Origin: Syntrophomonas sp. UBA5288
GTDB lineage: Bacteria; Bacillota; Syntrophomonadia; Syntrophomonadales; Syntrophomonadaceae
Length of the DNA: 19,237 bases
NCBI GenBank assembly: GCA_002408445.1
Contig: DHSK01000164.1
Coordinates: 3,270 to 22,506 of the forward strand
Reading direction: 5' to 3'
Of the stretch, positions 7,131 to 14,579 are shown piece after piece (the stretch's first letter is position 1; each line of letters begins with the position of its first letter). Made by a program: the position numbers and the translations under genes. Below the pieces are notes generated by a model. The model saw only the letters and a list, made by a program, of their open reading frames with translations. It had not been told where the DNA came from and made no database searches.

Positions 7131-9779
7131 TTAATTAACTTCAATTTCGTATACTTTTTCTCCAAGGGTATACAAGGTCAGGTAATTATTGAACTGCAGA
7201 GTATTGAGAGTCAAGGTCTGGGTACCCCTATGAATATAGCAATTGTCGCTCAGTTCCCAGGACACGTATTTCACGGTAGAACTCCGGTTAATATAGACGA
7301 CAGAGTTGCTGCTGTCTTTGCTCTGATAAGTACCGGTAATCTTGGATAATAAGGTAAAGCTTAAAGACGCCCCGTCCTCACCGGCTATAATGACACGATC
7401 ATCCACAGCCAGATCACCGATACGGCTGCTTCTTGATCCTCCCTTAATCACCGTGCAATTACTGTCAAAGCTATAGGTTTTAACCGTTCCATCAAAATGC
7501 CTTACCGTAACTTTACGACTTGAAGTATTGACATTGGTGACAATTGCTCCGGTTGATTCAATTACTTCGATGCGTTCCAGTTCTGTACCCAGATAGGTAA
7601 CCTTTACAAAATCTCCCTCACTGATATCATTGATACGCGGGTAGCTGACACCGGGAACAACCAATTCGACCCGGCTGTCCAAATACAAATATTTGTCATC
7701 TCCATCGGCATTCTCAACTTCCAGGCGTTCGGAGGATTTCGATACGTCAGTAACTTCGCATACATAACTGCGCCGGACATCTATCTGGGTTACCACGTCA
7801 TTTTCCACTTTAAGTTCTACATAATCATTGCGGCGCAAGTCCGATAAATCCGGATAACGCGTATCTTCCATATTTATTTTGACTTTTTCGGATACAAAAT
7901 AAGTTTGGCTCTGACCACCGCTGCGCTCCACCGCAATCAGGTTGCGGTCTTCGTTGATGGATACGAGGGTTCCTCCCAAGCCGATTCCGCTTTCGGCATA
8001 AATGATCTTGCCGTTCAGCAGTTCAACTTCGATTTCCATATCCCGCTCCAGGTCGGACAAGGAAGCGCGATCACTGCCGTTAATACAGAACTGGGCGACC
8101 GAACTGACTTCCAGGGTCTTGACCTCTTTGTCATCGGTACGCAGAACCACGATCTTCTCTTTAGTATCCACCGCTACGACGGTTCCGTAGAGCTTATCAT
8201 CAAGGGAGCGGTTTTTCACCTTGATACTGCTTATCTTGCCGGAAGTTACCTCACATTCGACTTCATCATCCACACTCAAATCAGAGAACCGGGCATTGGT
8301 CAAGCCGGAAATGCTTATGGTGGGATTGGAGGCCAGGTAATAGGTGCTTATATTGTTATCCTTTTCAAGGGTGATCAGGTTCTTGGTTTCCGACAGTAAA
8401 ACGATTTTGCCGGATACATTCATATCCTGCTGGGCATTAAGCAACTCAATTTCCTCAACTATATTTTTATTAGTGCGGATTTTGACTTCATCACCACGGC
8501 GTAAATCTTCCATAACAGGGAAACGAACTCCTTCAATCTTGACCAGAACATAATCGCTGTATTGGAATGAGCTGTAATTTCCCAGGCTATCCTTTAGGAT
8601 AATTAGTTTCTGCTCGGGGACCAGATCATAAATTATACCGCTGTCCCTTATTTGCCCCTGGGCATTCAAGACCGTAATGCGAACCACCTGATTCTGCGCA
8701 TCCAGGCTTATCTGCACATCATAACCGGACTGAAGTTTGCTCAGAAGCAGGGCTTCACCCTGGTCGGTAACGATGTTTGTGGTGGCGGATGTTTTATAAG
8801 TTAACATGCTATTATCATCCTGTTTTACCACTAGAACATTCTCTTCCGGAATTACATAGGAAATAGTCCCATTAACTGTTTTCAGTACCGGAAGGGTAGA
8901 TACTGCTCCGGTCTGCACTTCTATATAGCTCACATTGGTACCATTGGTTATACATTTAACCGCATCGCCATTTTTGAGAATAGTATAATTGGAGAGTTTA
9001 CCGTCCTGATCGAAGACCCAGGTTTGATTGTTAAGCGTCAGGGTAGTTACGCTGCCATTAGCAGCGGTAATAGTATAGAGGCTATTATTGATTCCGGTGA
9101 TGCTGCCAATTATAAGATTGCCGGAAATATTCAGGTGCTGTTCACTGGAGCTTAACAAGGATACCGCCTCGGCCCGGGTTACATTGTGCAGGGGTTTAAA
9201 GGTGTTATCGGGATAGCCTGCCACAATATTGTATTTGACCGCAGCATTCACATAGCCTAATGCCCAGATAGGAATGGAACTATCATCCGTAAAGGTAGTC
9301 TTATTGGCTGACAGTTCAGTTGCTTCAGCATCTTTGCCAATCATACGTACCATCAATTGCGCCATCCAGGCCCGGCTGGCATAAGCACCGGCATAAAAAT
9401 TACTCTCAGCCGTTTTAATCAAGCCCTGGTCTACCGCATAAAGCAACTCCTTCTTACAGCTTTGCTCAGCCCAGGCCGGAACCGATACCGGTAATGTACG
9501 GTTATCATTTACCAGAGCAATCTGGCTCGGGGTGGTCATGTTATGTACTGCCATCAATACCGCTTCCAATTGGGTTACCTGTTTATCCGGCTGGAAGGTA
9601 CCGTTGGTATAGCCGGCCACCACTCCGCGCAGGTTCATTTTTACGATGTGCCTCATTGCCCAATGACTATCGTTTACATCCTGAAACGGGCTGGTATTAG
9701 CGGCCCCCACAGGACCATATGTACAGCAACTCATCAGGAAAGCCAATACGAGTACAAAAAATATTTTTTTTCGCAACAT
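7131..9779 (-). CDS. Exported S-layer-homology (SLH) domain protein with repeated beta-rich modules
   Basis: An 882-residue cell-surface protein. Residues 1-27 form a signal peptide (hydrophobic FFVLVLAFLM, likely cut near VGA-AN); the two Cys at 18-19 make a non-canonical lipobox possible. Three SLH modules follow: about 30-80 (FQDV..HWA, GYTNGTFQP), 97-150 (degenerate) and 162-212 (GYPDNTFKP, VTRAEA). SLH modules typically anchor proteins to pyruvylated cell-wall polymers. The rest (about 215-882) contains several copies of a roughly 75-residue beta-rich unit, each with a pattern like [F/Y]P-x-[I/M]-xDL-x3-D-[E/Y]-V-[K/E]-x(4-8)-[I/V]-x2-[I/V]-[E/K]-V. No enzyme motif was recognised. Start: ATG at 9779 has GTGAGG six bases upstream; GTG at 9791 lacks an SD. 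It ends at a strong terminator, so it is probably monocistronic. Confidence 0.88.
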   Translation of the reverse strand: MLRKKIFFVLVLAFLMSCCTYGPVGAANTSPFQDVNDSHWAMRHIVKMNLRGVVAGYTNGTFQPDKQVTQLEAVLMAVHNMTTPSQIALVNDNRTLPVSVPAWAEQSCKKELLYAVDQGLIKTAESNFYAGAYASRAWMAQLMVRMIGKDAEATELSANKTTFTDDSSIPIWALGYVNAAVKYNIVAGYPDNTFKPLHNVTRAEAVSLLSSSEQHLNISGNLIIGSITGINNSLYTITAANGSVTTLTLNNQTWVFDQDGKLSNYTILKNGDAVKCITNGTNVSYIEVQTGAVSTLPVLKTVNGTISYVIPEENVLVVKQDDNSMLTYKTSATTNIVTDQGEALLLSKLQSGYDVQISLDAQNQVVRITVLNAQGQIRDSGIIYDLVPEQKLIILKDSLGNYSSFQYSDYVLVKIEGVRFPVMEDLRRGDEVKIRTNKNIVEEIELLNAQQDMNVSGKIVLLSETKNLITLEKDNNISTYYLASNPTISISGLTNARFSDLSVDDEVECEVTSGKISSIKVKNRSLDDKLYGTVVAVDTKEKIVVLRTDDKEVKTLEVSSVAQFCINGSDRASLSDLERDMEIEVELLNGKIIYAESGIGLGGTLVSINEDRNLIAVERSGGQSQTYFVSEKVKINMEDTRYPDLSDLRRNDYVELKVENDVVTQIDVRRSYVCEVTDVSKSSERLEVENADGDDKYLYLDSRVELVVPGVSYPRINDISEGDFVKVTYLGTELERIEVIESTGAIVTNVNTSSRKVTVRHFDGTVKTYSFDSNCTVIKGGSRSSRIGDLAVDDRVIIAGEDGASLSFTLLSKITGTYQSKDSSNSVVYINRSSTVKYVSWELSDNCYIHRGTQTLTLNTLQFNNYLTLYTLGEKVYEIEVN

Positions 9780-10133
9780 TCCGTACCTCACTTTCTATAA
9801 AACATCGGTGGTATTATTAGCTTTTTTACAACTTATTTCCCATAAATTTATCACATTCACACGTAAAAATATGTATTAGACATCGACCGGGCGATTTCCT
9901 GCCGAAGTTTGCAGCTTCTGCCCAAAATTATGCTTATAGAGAATACATTTTTAACACATTTCCCATCTTATAAGCATTACGCATTTACGGTTAAAACGCT
10001 TACAGACCTTTTAAGGGTTATAAAAAATGTAGTACGGCCTGCCCAAAGGTTATTGCAATACTGGCGAAAAGTGGACAAAACCATAACAAACTGGCACTAT
10101 AATATTAATTATTTATGAAAGGATGGATGGGAT
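9780..10133. other. Divergent intergenic region between SLH gene and DUF502 gene
   Basis: About 350 AT-rich bases separate the divergent starts. A TATAAT at 10098-10103 lies about 30 bases before the DUF502 start and is a plausible -10 element, but the best -35-like match (TGGACA) is 20 bases upstream, longer than ideal. I could not single out a promoter for the SLH gene. The 69-codon ORF at 9909-10118 has no SD and no recognisable sequence, so I treat it as chance. Confidence 0.5.
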
Positions 10134-10673
10134 TTGAAGAGGCTTACGTCTTATTTTGTAAATGGTTTGCTTTTCATGGTGCCGGTAGTTCTTACATTGT
10201 ACATATTCTATCTGATATTTTTTAAGATTGACCATCTCCTGGCATTTTCCACTCCAGGTGTTGGCTTTTTAGTAACTATAGCAGGTATTACGGTTATAGG
10301 CTTCCTGGTATCCAATTTTCTTACCCGCCGGCTGATGCTGATAGTCGACGGCTTGTTTACTCGTTTACCGCTGGTCAAGATGCTGTATTCTTCGATTAAA
10401 GATTTGATTAATGCCTTTGTGGGGGACAAAAAAAGCTTTAATAAACCGGTCCTGGTTAGATTAGCGCCGGAAAGCGGTGCCAGTGTGCTGGGCTTCGTTA
10501 CAGCTGAATCGCTTGAGAATCTGGGGCTGGATGATTACACGGCGGTATATGTTCCCCAGTCTTACAACTTTGCCGGTAATCTGCTTTTATTCCCCCGGGA
10601 CCAGATTAAACCGCTTGATGTGAGCAGTTCAGAAGTGATGACATTTATCGTATCCGGTGGTGTAGCCGGCTAA
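10134..10673 (+). CDS. DUF502 family integral membrane protein
   Basis: A 179-residue protein of the DUF502 family (function unknown). Two hydrophobic segments are visible, about 8-30 and 42-62. They are followed by a cytosolic or extracytosolic domain with the family-like RLPLVKMLYSSIKDLINAF, the PVLVRL..ESGASVLGFVTA strand region and VYVPQSYNFAGNLLLFPRDQIKPLDVSS-type C-terminus ending in SGGV. The start is TTG, with AAAGGATGG about seven bases upstream; nearby ATGs are out of frame, and KRLTSYFVNGLL fits the usual N-terminus. It is the only plus-strand gene in the interior of the window and is convergent with capA. Confidence 0.9.
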   Translation: MKRLTSYFVNGLLFMVPVVLTLYIFYLIFFKIDHLLAFSTPGVGFLVTIAGITVIGFLVSNFLTRRLMLIVDGLFTRLPLVKMLYSSIKDLINAFVGDKKSFNKPVLVRLAPESGASVLGFVTAESLENLGLDDYTAVYVPQSYNFAGNLLLFPRDQIKPLDVSSSEVMTFIVSGGVAG

Positions 10674-10682
10674 TTGGAAAAT

Positions 10683-10857
10683 ATAAAACCGTAGGCCGGT
10701 CTATGCCCTACGGGTACAACTGATGTTCCCTTGCGACATTAAGGACGCAAGGCGGTAGCCCTTCAGGCCGGTGCAGAGAAGGCCAGGCATGGGACGGCTC
10801 TTATGCCTGGTTTCAAGAAAATGTTTTGCTCACGGAGGCCGGCGGTGAGGCATAGGG
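10683..10857. repeat. Hairpin-rich gap between convergent genes, with motif shared with the 2345-2580 palindrome
   Basis: Three successive hairpins are visible: CCGTAGG/CCTACGG (10689-10695 with 10707-10713), CCTTGCG/CGCAAGG (10729-10735 with 10746-10752) and CCAGGCAT/ATGCCTGG (10783-10790 with 10803-10810). None has a clear U-tract. The right edge, 10834-10855, contains GGCCGGCGGTGAGGCATAG. The same 19 bases occur inverted at 2555-2573, and a variant at 2358-2376. AGGCCGG occurs three times, about 72 bases apart. The region separates the DUF502 and capA stops and may serve as a bidirectional 3' end, but it looks like a repeat element. Confidence 0.65.
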
Positions 10858-12270
10858 TTAATCGGAATTTAAAATCAGGTCGTTGGGACCCAGTTGATTT
10901 TGGGTGTTTTTAAGCACCGCCTTAAGAACAGGAATGTAAGATTGATCCAGATAGGGGTCCTGCCCGGCCTGGATTTTTTGAATGGTCTCCTCGACGGGAA
11001 CAACTCTGAACTGCAGCCGCCCATTTTCCCGGTATGAATGTGAGAAGGTAGGGGTATAAGATACTTCTTTTAGCAAAGTTTTCCCTTGGGCCATGTCCTT
11101 GGCCAGTTTAAACTTCAGGACTACACCGCTGTTGCGCTCCAACCCGCGTTGATGGCCGATAAAATTACCCATCGAATAAATAACAAATTTATCGGTCCCA
11201 TTAACCTTTATTACTTCCATAGGTTCTATGACATGAGGATGGCTGCCCAGAATAATATCGGCTCCGGCTTTGAAAAACTGCCGGGCCATTTCCTTTTGCT
11301 CGTCGGTAGCCTGCGGATTATATTCGACTCCCCAGTGCATTACCAGTACTATGAAATCCGAATAGGGCCGAACGGCTTTTATATCTTTGACTATACGTTT
11401 GGTATCCAACATATTAACAAAATAAGAACGATCTTTTGGTACAGGAATACCGTTGGTGGAATAGGTATAAGCCAGGTAAGCTACTTTGACGCCATTTATA
11501 TTTTTGACCAGATATTTTTTACTATCGCTCAGATTAGAGTAGGTTCCGGTGGTATCAAGACCTGCCCGGTGCAAAATATCCAAGGTACGCACCCCGCCTG
11601 CATAACCACGGTCCAGGCAATGATTATTGGCGGTAATCACCAGGTCAAAGCCGCCTTCTTTCAGGGTATCAGCCATTGCATCAGGACTGTTAAAGAGAGG
11701 ATATCCGGTATATCCTGATTCAGGTCCGGCCATGGCGGCTTCAAAATTAGTAGAACAATAATCGCCTTCCTCTAGAAGTTTTTTTACCGGAACAAAAAAA
11801 CTATCATAGCGATAGGAGCCATCGGTCTGCAACCCTGAATATATCTGGGTATTATGCATTAATATATCGCCGGCAGCGGTAAGGGTTATTTCCTGGAAAC
11901 GGGGTTCGACCCGGGTGGGAGCGTCTTTAGGCAGGAGAATCAACCGGTATTTGCCGTTGATTGATACCCTGGCCGTTAAGTCTCCGTCCGCACTGGTAAA
12001 AACCAGCTGTTTATTGGTCTGTTCTTGCAAGGCCCATCCGCGCCGGTTCATAAGTTTAATAAATGGAGAATATCCCGTCTCCGTCTTCATTATGTATTTT
12101 TCCGGTTGTTCATTGATTTTTACTATATCGGTGCTGTCTAAGCGCAGGCTGGACAGGGCACATCCTACCACGACCGGGTTTCCCATTGCAGAAAGGTTAT
12201 ATAGATGAACGGAGATAAATAACCCTCCCAGGATGAAAACCAGGATCACTATTACAAGCCGCCGCTTCAA
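10858..12270 (-). CDS. CapA/PgsA-family membrane-anchored metallophosphoesterase-like protein
   Basis: A 470-residue protein with an N-terminal membrane anchor (RRLVIVILVFILGGLFISV), a linker domain, then a PGA_cap/CapA-type metallophosphatase domain. Motifs in order are LTAAGDILMH, NFEAAMAG, ITANNHCLDRG, VLVMHWGVEY, IILGSHPHVIEPME and VIYSMGNFIG, which cover the expected metal-binding Asp, Asn and His residues. CapA proteins take part in poly-gamma-glutamate capsule assembly, but many homologues stand alone. No capB, capC or pgs genes lie nearby, so capsule synthesis is not supported here. Start: TTG at 12270 lies five bases after a GGGGGTGGG stretch; the upstream TTG at 12294 has no SD. The stop lies just beyond the repeat at 10834-10855. 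Confidence 0.9.
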   Translation of the reverse strand: MKRRLVIVILVFILGGLFISVHLYNLSAMGNPVVVGCALSSLRLDSTDIVKINEQPEKYIMKTETGYSPFIKLMNRRGWALQEQTNKQLVFTSADGDLTARVSINGKYRLILLPKDAPTRVEPRFQEITLTAAGDILMHNTQIYSGLQTDGSYRYDSFFVPVKKLLEEGDYCSTNFEAAMAGPESGYTGYPLFNSPDAMADTLKEGGFDLVITANNHCLDRGYAGGVRTLDILHRAGLDTTGTYSNLSDSKKYLVKNINGVKVAYLAYTYSTNGIPVPKDRSYFVNMLDTKRIVKDIKAVRPYSDFIVLVMHWGVEYNPQATDEQKEMARQFFKAGADIILGSHPHVIEPMEVIKVNGTDKFVIYSMGNFIGHQRGLERNSGVVLKFKLAKDMAQGKTLLKEVSYTPTFSHSYRENGRLQFRVVPVEETIQKIQAGQDPYLDQSYIPVLKAVLKNTQNQLGPNDLILNSD

Positions 12271-12309
12271 AATTCCCACCCCCGAAATGTCCAACGCGAT
12301 TTTTCATAA

Positions 12310-12547
12310 ATTCAACACAGAAGGACACTGATTTAATTATGATGGACAGAGATTTTTATTATTTACGAATGAAAACCGTGTAAATCATACTTAAACCTGC
12401 AAACACAGACATGAACAGGCACACCACCGCCTATAAAAATATGTGCATATAATTACATTATGACTGAGTGTTCCCGATTATTGTCTGGTACGGTTTTTTT
12501 AAAGATCTGTGTTAATCATAGTTGTTCTGTGTCCTTCAGTGTTGAAT
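12310..12547. mobile_element. MITE-like inverted-repeat element, copy 1
   Basis: A 238-base non-coding AT-rich stretch fills most of the gap between rbgA and capA. Its ends are inverted repeats of about 40 bases: ATTCAACAC.GAAGGACAC at the left, with the complement GTGTCCTTC.GTGTTGAAT at the right. Further in, TATGATTAACACAGATCTT at the right end matches a diverged ATTATGATGGACAGAGAT at the left. The same termini bound 15344-15505. No transposase is present and no clear target duplication is visible (a shared TCAT in the flanks is weak). Confidence 0.8.
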
Positions 12548-12565
12548 CATCTTAAAATCCCGGAT

Positions 12566-13402
12566 TTAATCCAGGCTAACTCTGCCCAGATTGCCCCTGC
12601 GGAAATCAAGCAGCAGCAATTTGCAGGTTTTAGCGGTGTCGAGATTCCCGCCTTTTAACAGATGTCCTCTTTTGCGGGCTATGTTATCCAGTAATTCCAG
12701 GACCGGTTGCTGGGTTTCCTCCAGTTTCAAGGCAGTCTTTAAAATCTGAGGTGCGTTTTTACTCAAAAAATCAAGCAGATACAAGGCTACCTCTTCTTCA
12801 CTGTACGCGTTTTCACTCACAATATCAAGTAATGCCAGTTTCAGACCCTGTTCCTGAATATCTATCTTCGGCCACATAAGTCCCGGCGTATCTAAAAATT
12901 CAATATCCTCCCGTACCCGGACCCATTGCTTGCCTCTGGTAATACCCGGTTTGGCACCTGTCCTGGCTATCTTGCGTCCGGCCAGGCAGTTTAAGAAGGT
13001 AGATTTGCCTATATTGGGAACCCCTACTACCATGACCCGGGCCGCTCTAATCCGCCTGCCCCGGCGCAGGAATTCTTCTCCTATCGGTTTATAGGCATTT
13101 TTAAGCGCCTGCAGCACTTCTTTGGACCCTCTTCCACTCAATGAATCCATGGCTTCGGCAGTCACTCCTTCAGCCTGGAGCCGTTCCCGGTAGCGAGCGG
13201 TGGCATTGGGATCTGCCAGATCCATTTTATTGAGTACGATTAGGGTTTTTTTGCGTTTTAACATACGTTCCAGTTCAGGATTGCGACAGGCAAAAGGAGC
13301 ACGCGCGTCGAGGAGGATAACCACTATGTCCACCAGTTTAAGGTTTTCCTCAATTTCACGTTTGGCTTTGACCATATGTCCCGGATACCAGTTAATACTC
13401 AA
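12566..13402 (-). CDS. rbgA: Ribosome biogenesis GTPase RbgA (YlqF)
   Basis: A circularly permuted GTPase that completes late 50S subunit assembly. The 278 residues show the permuted G-motif order: the N-terminal WYPGHMVKAKRE and DARAP region, G4 NKMD (58-61), then G1 GVPNIGKS (127-134), G2 Thr in PGITRG (about 155) and G3 DTPG (171-174). A C-terminal helical RNA-binding ANTAR-like domain follows. The start is TTG at 13402 with GAGGTG about seven bases upstream; INWYPGHM is the standard N-terminus. It follows rplS but is separated from it by a strong terminator, and I could not find a clear promoter of its own, so readthrough is possible. In B. subtilis rnhB follows directly, whereas here four genes and a repeat element intervene. 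Confidence 0.96.
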   Translation of the reverse strand: MSINWYPGHMVKAKREIEENLKLVDIVVILLDARAPFACRNPELERMLKRKKTLIVLNKMDLADPNATARYRERLQAEGVTAEAMDSLSGRGSKEVLQALKNAYKPIGEEFLRRGRRIRAARVMVVGVPNIGKSTFLNCLAGRKIARTGAKPGITRGKQWVRVREDIEFLDTPGLMWPKIDIQEQGLKLALLDIVSENAYSEEEVALYLLDFLSKNAPQILKTALKLEETQQPVLELLDNIARKRGHLLKGGNLDTAKTCKLLLLDFRRGNLGRVSLD

Positions 13403-13460
13403 TTCTTGACACCTCTATCCTCTATGCAAATATTTCACTCGTGCTGCCTGGCAGAAAAAT

Positions 13461-13492
13461 TATAAAAAAGAGAATACCTGCCGGTATTCTCT
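13461..13492 (-). terminator. Strong intrinsic terminator after rplS
   Basis: On the minus strand, 21 bases past the rplS stop, a perfect 10-bp stem AGAGAATACC / GGTATTCTCT (13483-13492 with 13469-13478) has a four-base loop. It is followed by TTTTTTATAATTTTT. This is a textbook rho-independent terminator. Confidence 0.93.
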
Positions 13493-13513
13493 CGTTTGCA
13501 ATCTAATGTTATG

Positions 13514-13864
13514 TTAGAAACGGCCCTTCTCTTTAACTCTGGCCTTTTTGCCGGTTCTGCCGCGCAGATAAAATAGTCTGGCCCGGCGGACTTTACCTTT
13601 TCGTGTAACTTCAATTCTGGCAATTTTAGGAGTATGAATAGGGAATGTTCTCTCTACCGCCACTCCATATGATATTCTTCTGACTGTAAATGTCTTCGAA
13701 AGGCCTTCGCCTCTGATTTTCATTACAGTTCCTTCAAAAACCTGTATTCTTTCCCGGGTTCCTTCTACGACTTTAACATGAACCTTGACGGTATCACCAG
13801 GGCCAAATACGGGTAAATCTTTCTTATACTGCTCTTCTTCGATTGATTTGATTATGTCTTCCAT
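13514..13864 (-). CDS. rplS: 50S ribosomal protein L19
   Basis: The 116 residues are typical for L19, which sits at the 30S-50S interface. Family sequence is clear throughout: FGPGDTVKVHVKV, ERIQVFEGTVMKIRGEG, FTVRRISYGVAVERTFPIH and the basic end RRARLFYLRGRTGKKARVKE. I chose the ATG at 13864 (MEDIIKSIEEE) because AAGGAGG lies nine bases upstream; the TTG at 13873 would abut the SD. It has its own strong promoter (13943-13971) and its own terminator, so it can be made independently of the upstream trmD/methyltransferase genes. Confidence 0.97.
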   Translation of the reverse strand: MEDIIKSIEEEQYKKDLPVFGPGDTVKVHVKVVEGTRERIQVFEGTVMKIRGEGLSKTFTVRRISYGVAVERTFPIHTPKIARIEVTRKGKVRRARLFYLRGRTGKKARVKEKGRF

Positions 13865-13942
13865 TACTCGCAACCTCCTTCCACCAGACGTTCAATACAT
13901 TATAATGAATGCAGCGGACCGTCTTTAATACAGAACAAAGGT

Positions 13943-13971
13943 ATTATAGCACAGGCCCAGACTAATCTCAA
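13943..13971 (-). promoter_or_regulatory. Sigma-A-type promoter for rplS
   Basis: On the minus strand TTGAGA (13966-13971) and TATAAT (13943-13948) are separated by exactly 17 bases. This predicts a transcript start near 13936 and a leader of about 70 bases before the rplS ATG. It lies just downstream of the methyltransferase stop at 14001. Confidence 0.85.
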
Positions 13972-14000
13972 GAACAAATACCCTTATATCATACCATGCT

Positions 14001-14579
14001 CTAATTTTGAAACCAGTATTCACCTAACAGCCGGTCCAGAATAATCGAAACTGCACTTCGTACCGACAAATGGTTATAATTACCGGCGCCCCGGATTGGT
14101 TCTAAAATGAAATCACAACTTTCTACCGTTTCCGCAAGCATGCCTGAGCCGGTGCCAAACAGCAATAACAACACTTTTTCCTCATTAAAAATGATATCTT
14201 TCATCTGCCGGTAGGATACGGTCTGAGGATATTTTTTGGCATCTGTAGCTATAGTGACAGGTTTTTGTCCGGTCTGGTCCATAATTATTTGCTCGACTTC
14301 TTCCAGATCACCGGCCAGGTGGAAAAGGCTAAAAGCCTCTTTACGGTCCGGGTTATACTGCCCACCGTAACCTTCCTGCCAGAATGTCTGTATTTCACGT
14401 ATAAGTTCCTGCTGGCCCGGTGCGGGGTGTACTACGAAGAATCCTTCCGCCTCATAGGTTCTGGCTGCCCGGCTGATATCGTGCAAATCCAGATTGGTAA
14501 TGGATGTTGCCACTACCTGCTCTCTTTTGTTTAACATGGGATAATGTAAGAGGGCAACGTATAGTTTAGCTTTTCTCAC
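14001..14579 (-). CDS. SPOUT-type RNA methyltransferase of the TrmD-linked Methyltrans_RNA family
   Basis: A 192-residue protein. RKAKLYVALLHYPMLNKREQVVATSITNLDLHDISRAARTY at the start, LLLLFGTGSGMLAE in the middle and IRGAGNYNHLSVRSAVSIILDRLLGE at the end fit the SAM-dependent RNA methyltransferase family (Pfam Methyltrans_RNA). Members have a trefoil-knot SPOUT fold and are often next to trmD. The exact RNA target is not known to me. The GTG start at 14579 has GGGAGAG about eight bases upstream and lies 14 bases inside the trmD end, so the two are translationally coupled. The longer reading frame from 14633 would add 18 residues that do not look conserved. B. subtilis has no gene at this position. 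Confidence 0.85.
   Translation of the reverse strand: MRKAKLYVALLHYPMLNKREQVVATSITNLDLHDISRAARTYEAEGFFVVHPAPGQQELIREIQTFWQEGYGGQYNPDRKEAFSLFHLAGDLEEVEQIIMDQTGQKPVTIATDAKKYPQTVSYRQMKDIIFNEEKVLLLLFGTGSGMLAETVESCDFILEPIRGAGNYNHLSVRSAVSIILDRLLGEYWFQN

Noticed and set aside
7905..8399. Plus-strand 164-codon ORF opposite the SLH gene
   Set aside because: It is antisense to a protein with a clear repeat pattern and has no family match that I recognise; long shadow ORFs are expected opposite such genes.
9909..10118. Possible 69-codon plus-strand gene upstream of DUF502
   Set aside because: No SD, no recognisable sequence, AT-rich intergenic composition, and it would overlap the likely DUF502 promoter.
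10858..12270. Capsule (poly-gamma-glutamate) biosynthesis locus
   Set aside because: Only a CapA-like protein is present. No CapB ligase, CapC or PgsE genes flank it, so a capsule operon is not supported.
13435..13623. Minus-strand 62-codon ORF across the rplS end and its terminator
   Set aside because: It runs out of frame through rplS and then through the terminator stem, so it is a shadow of those features.
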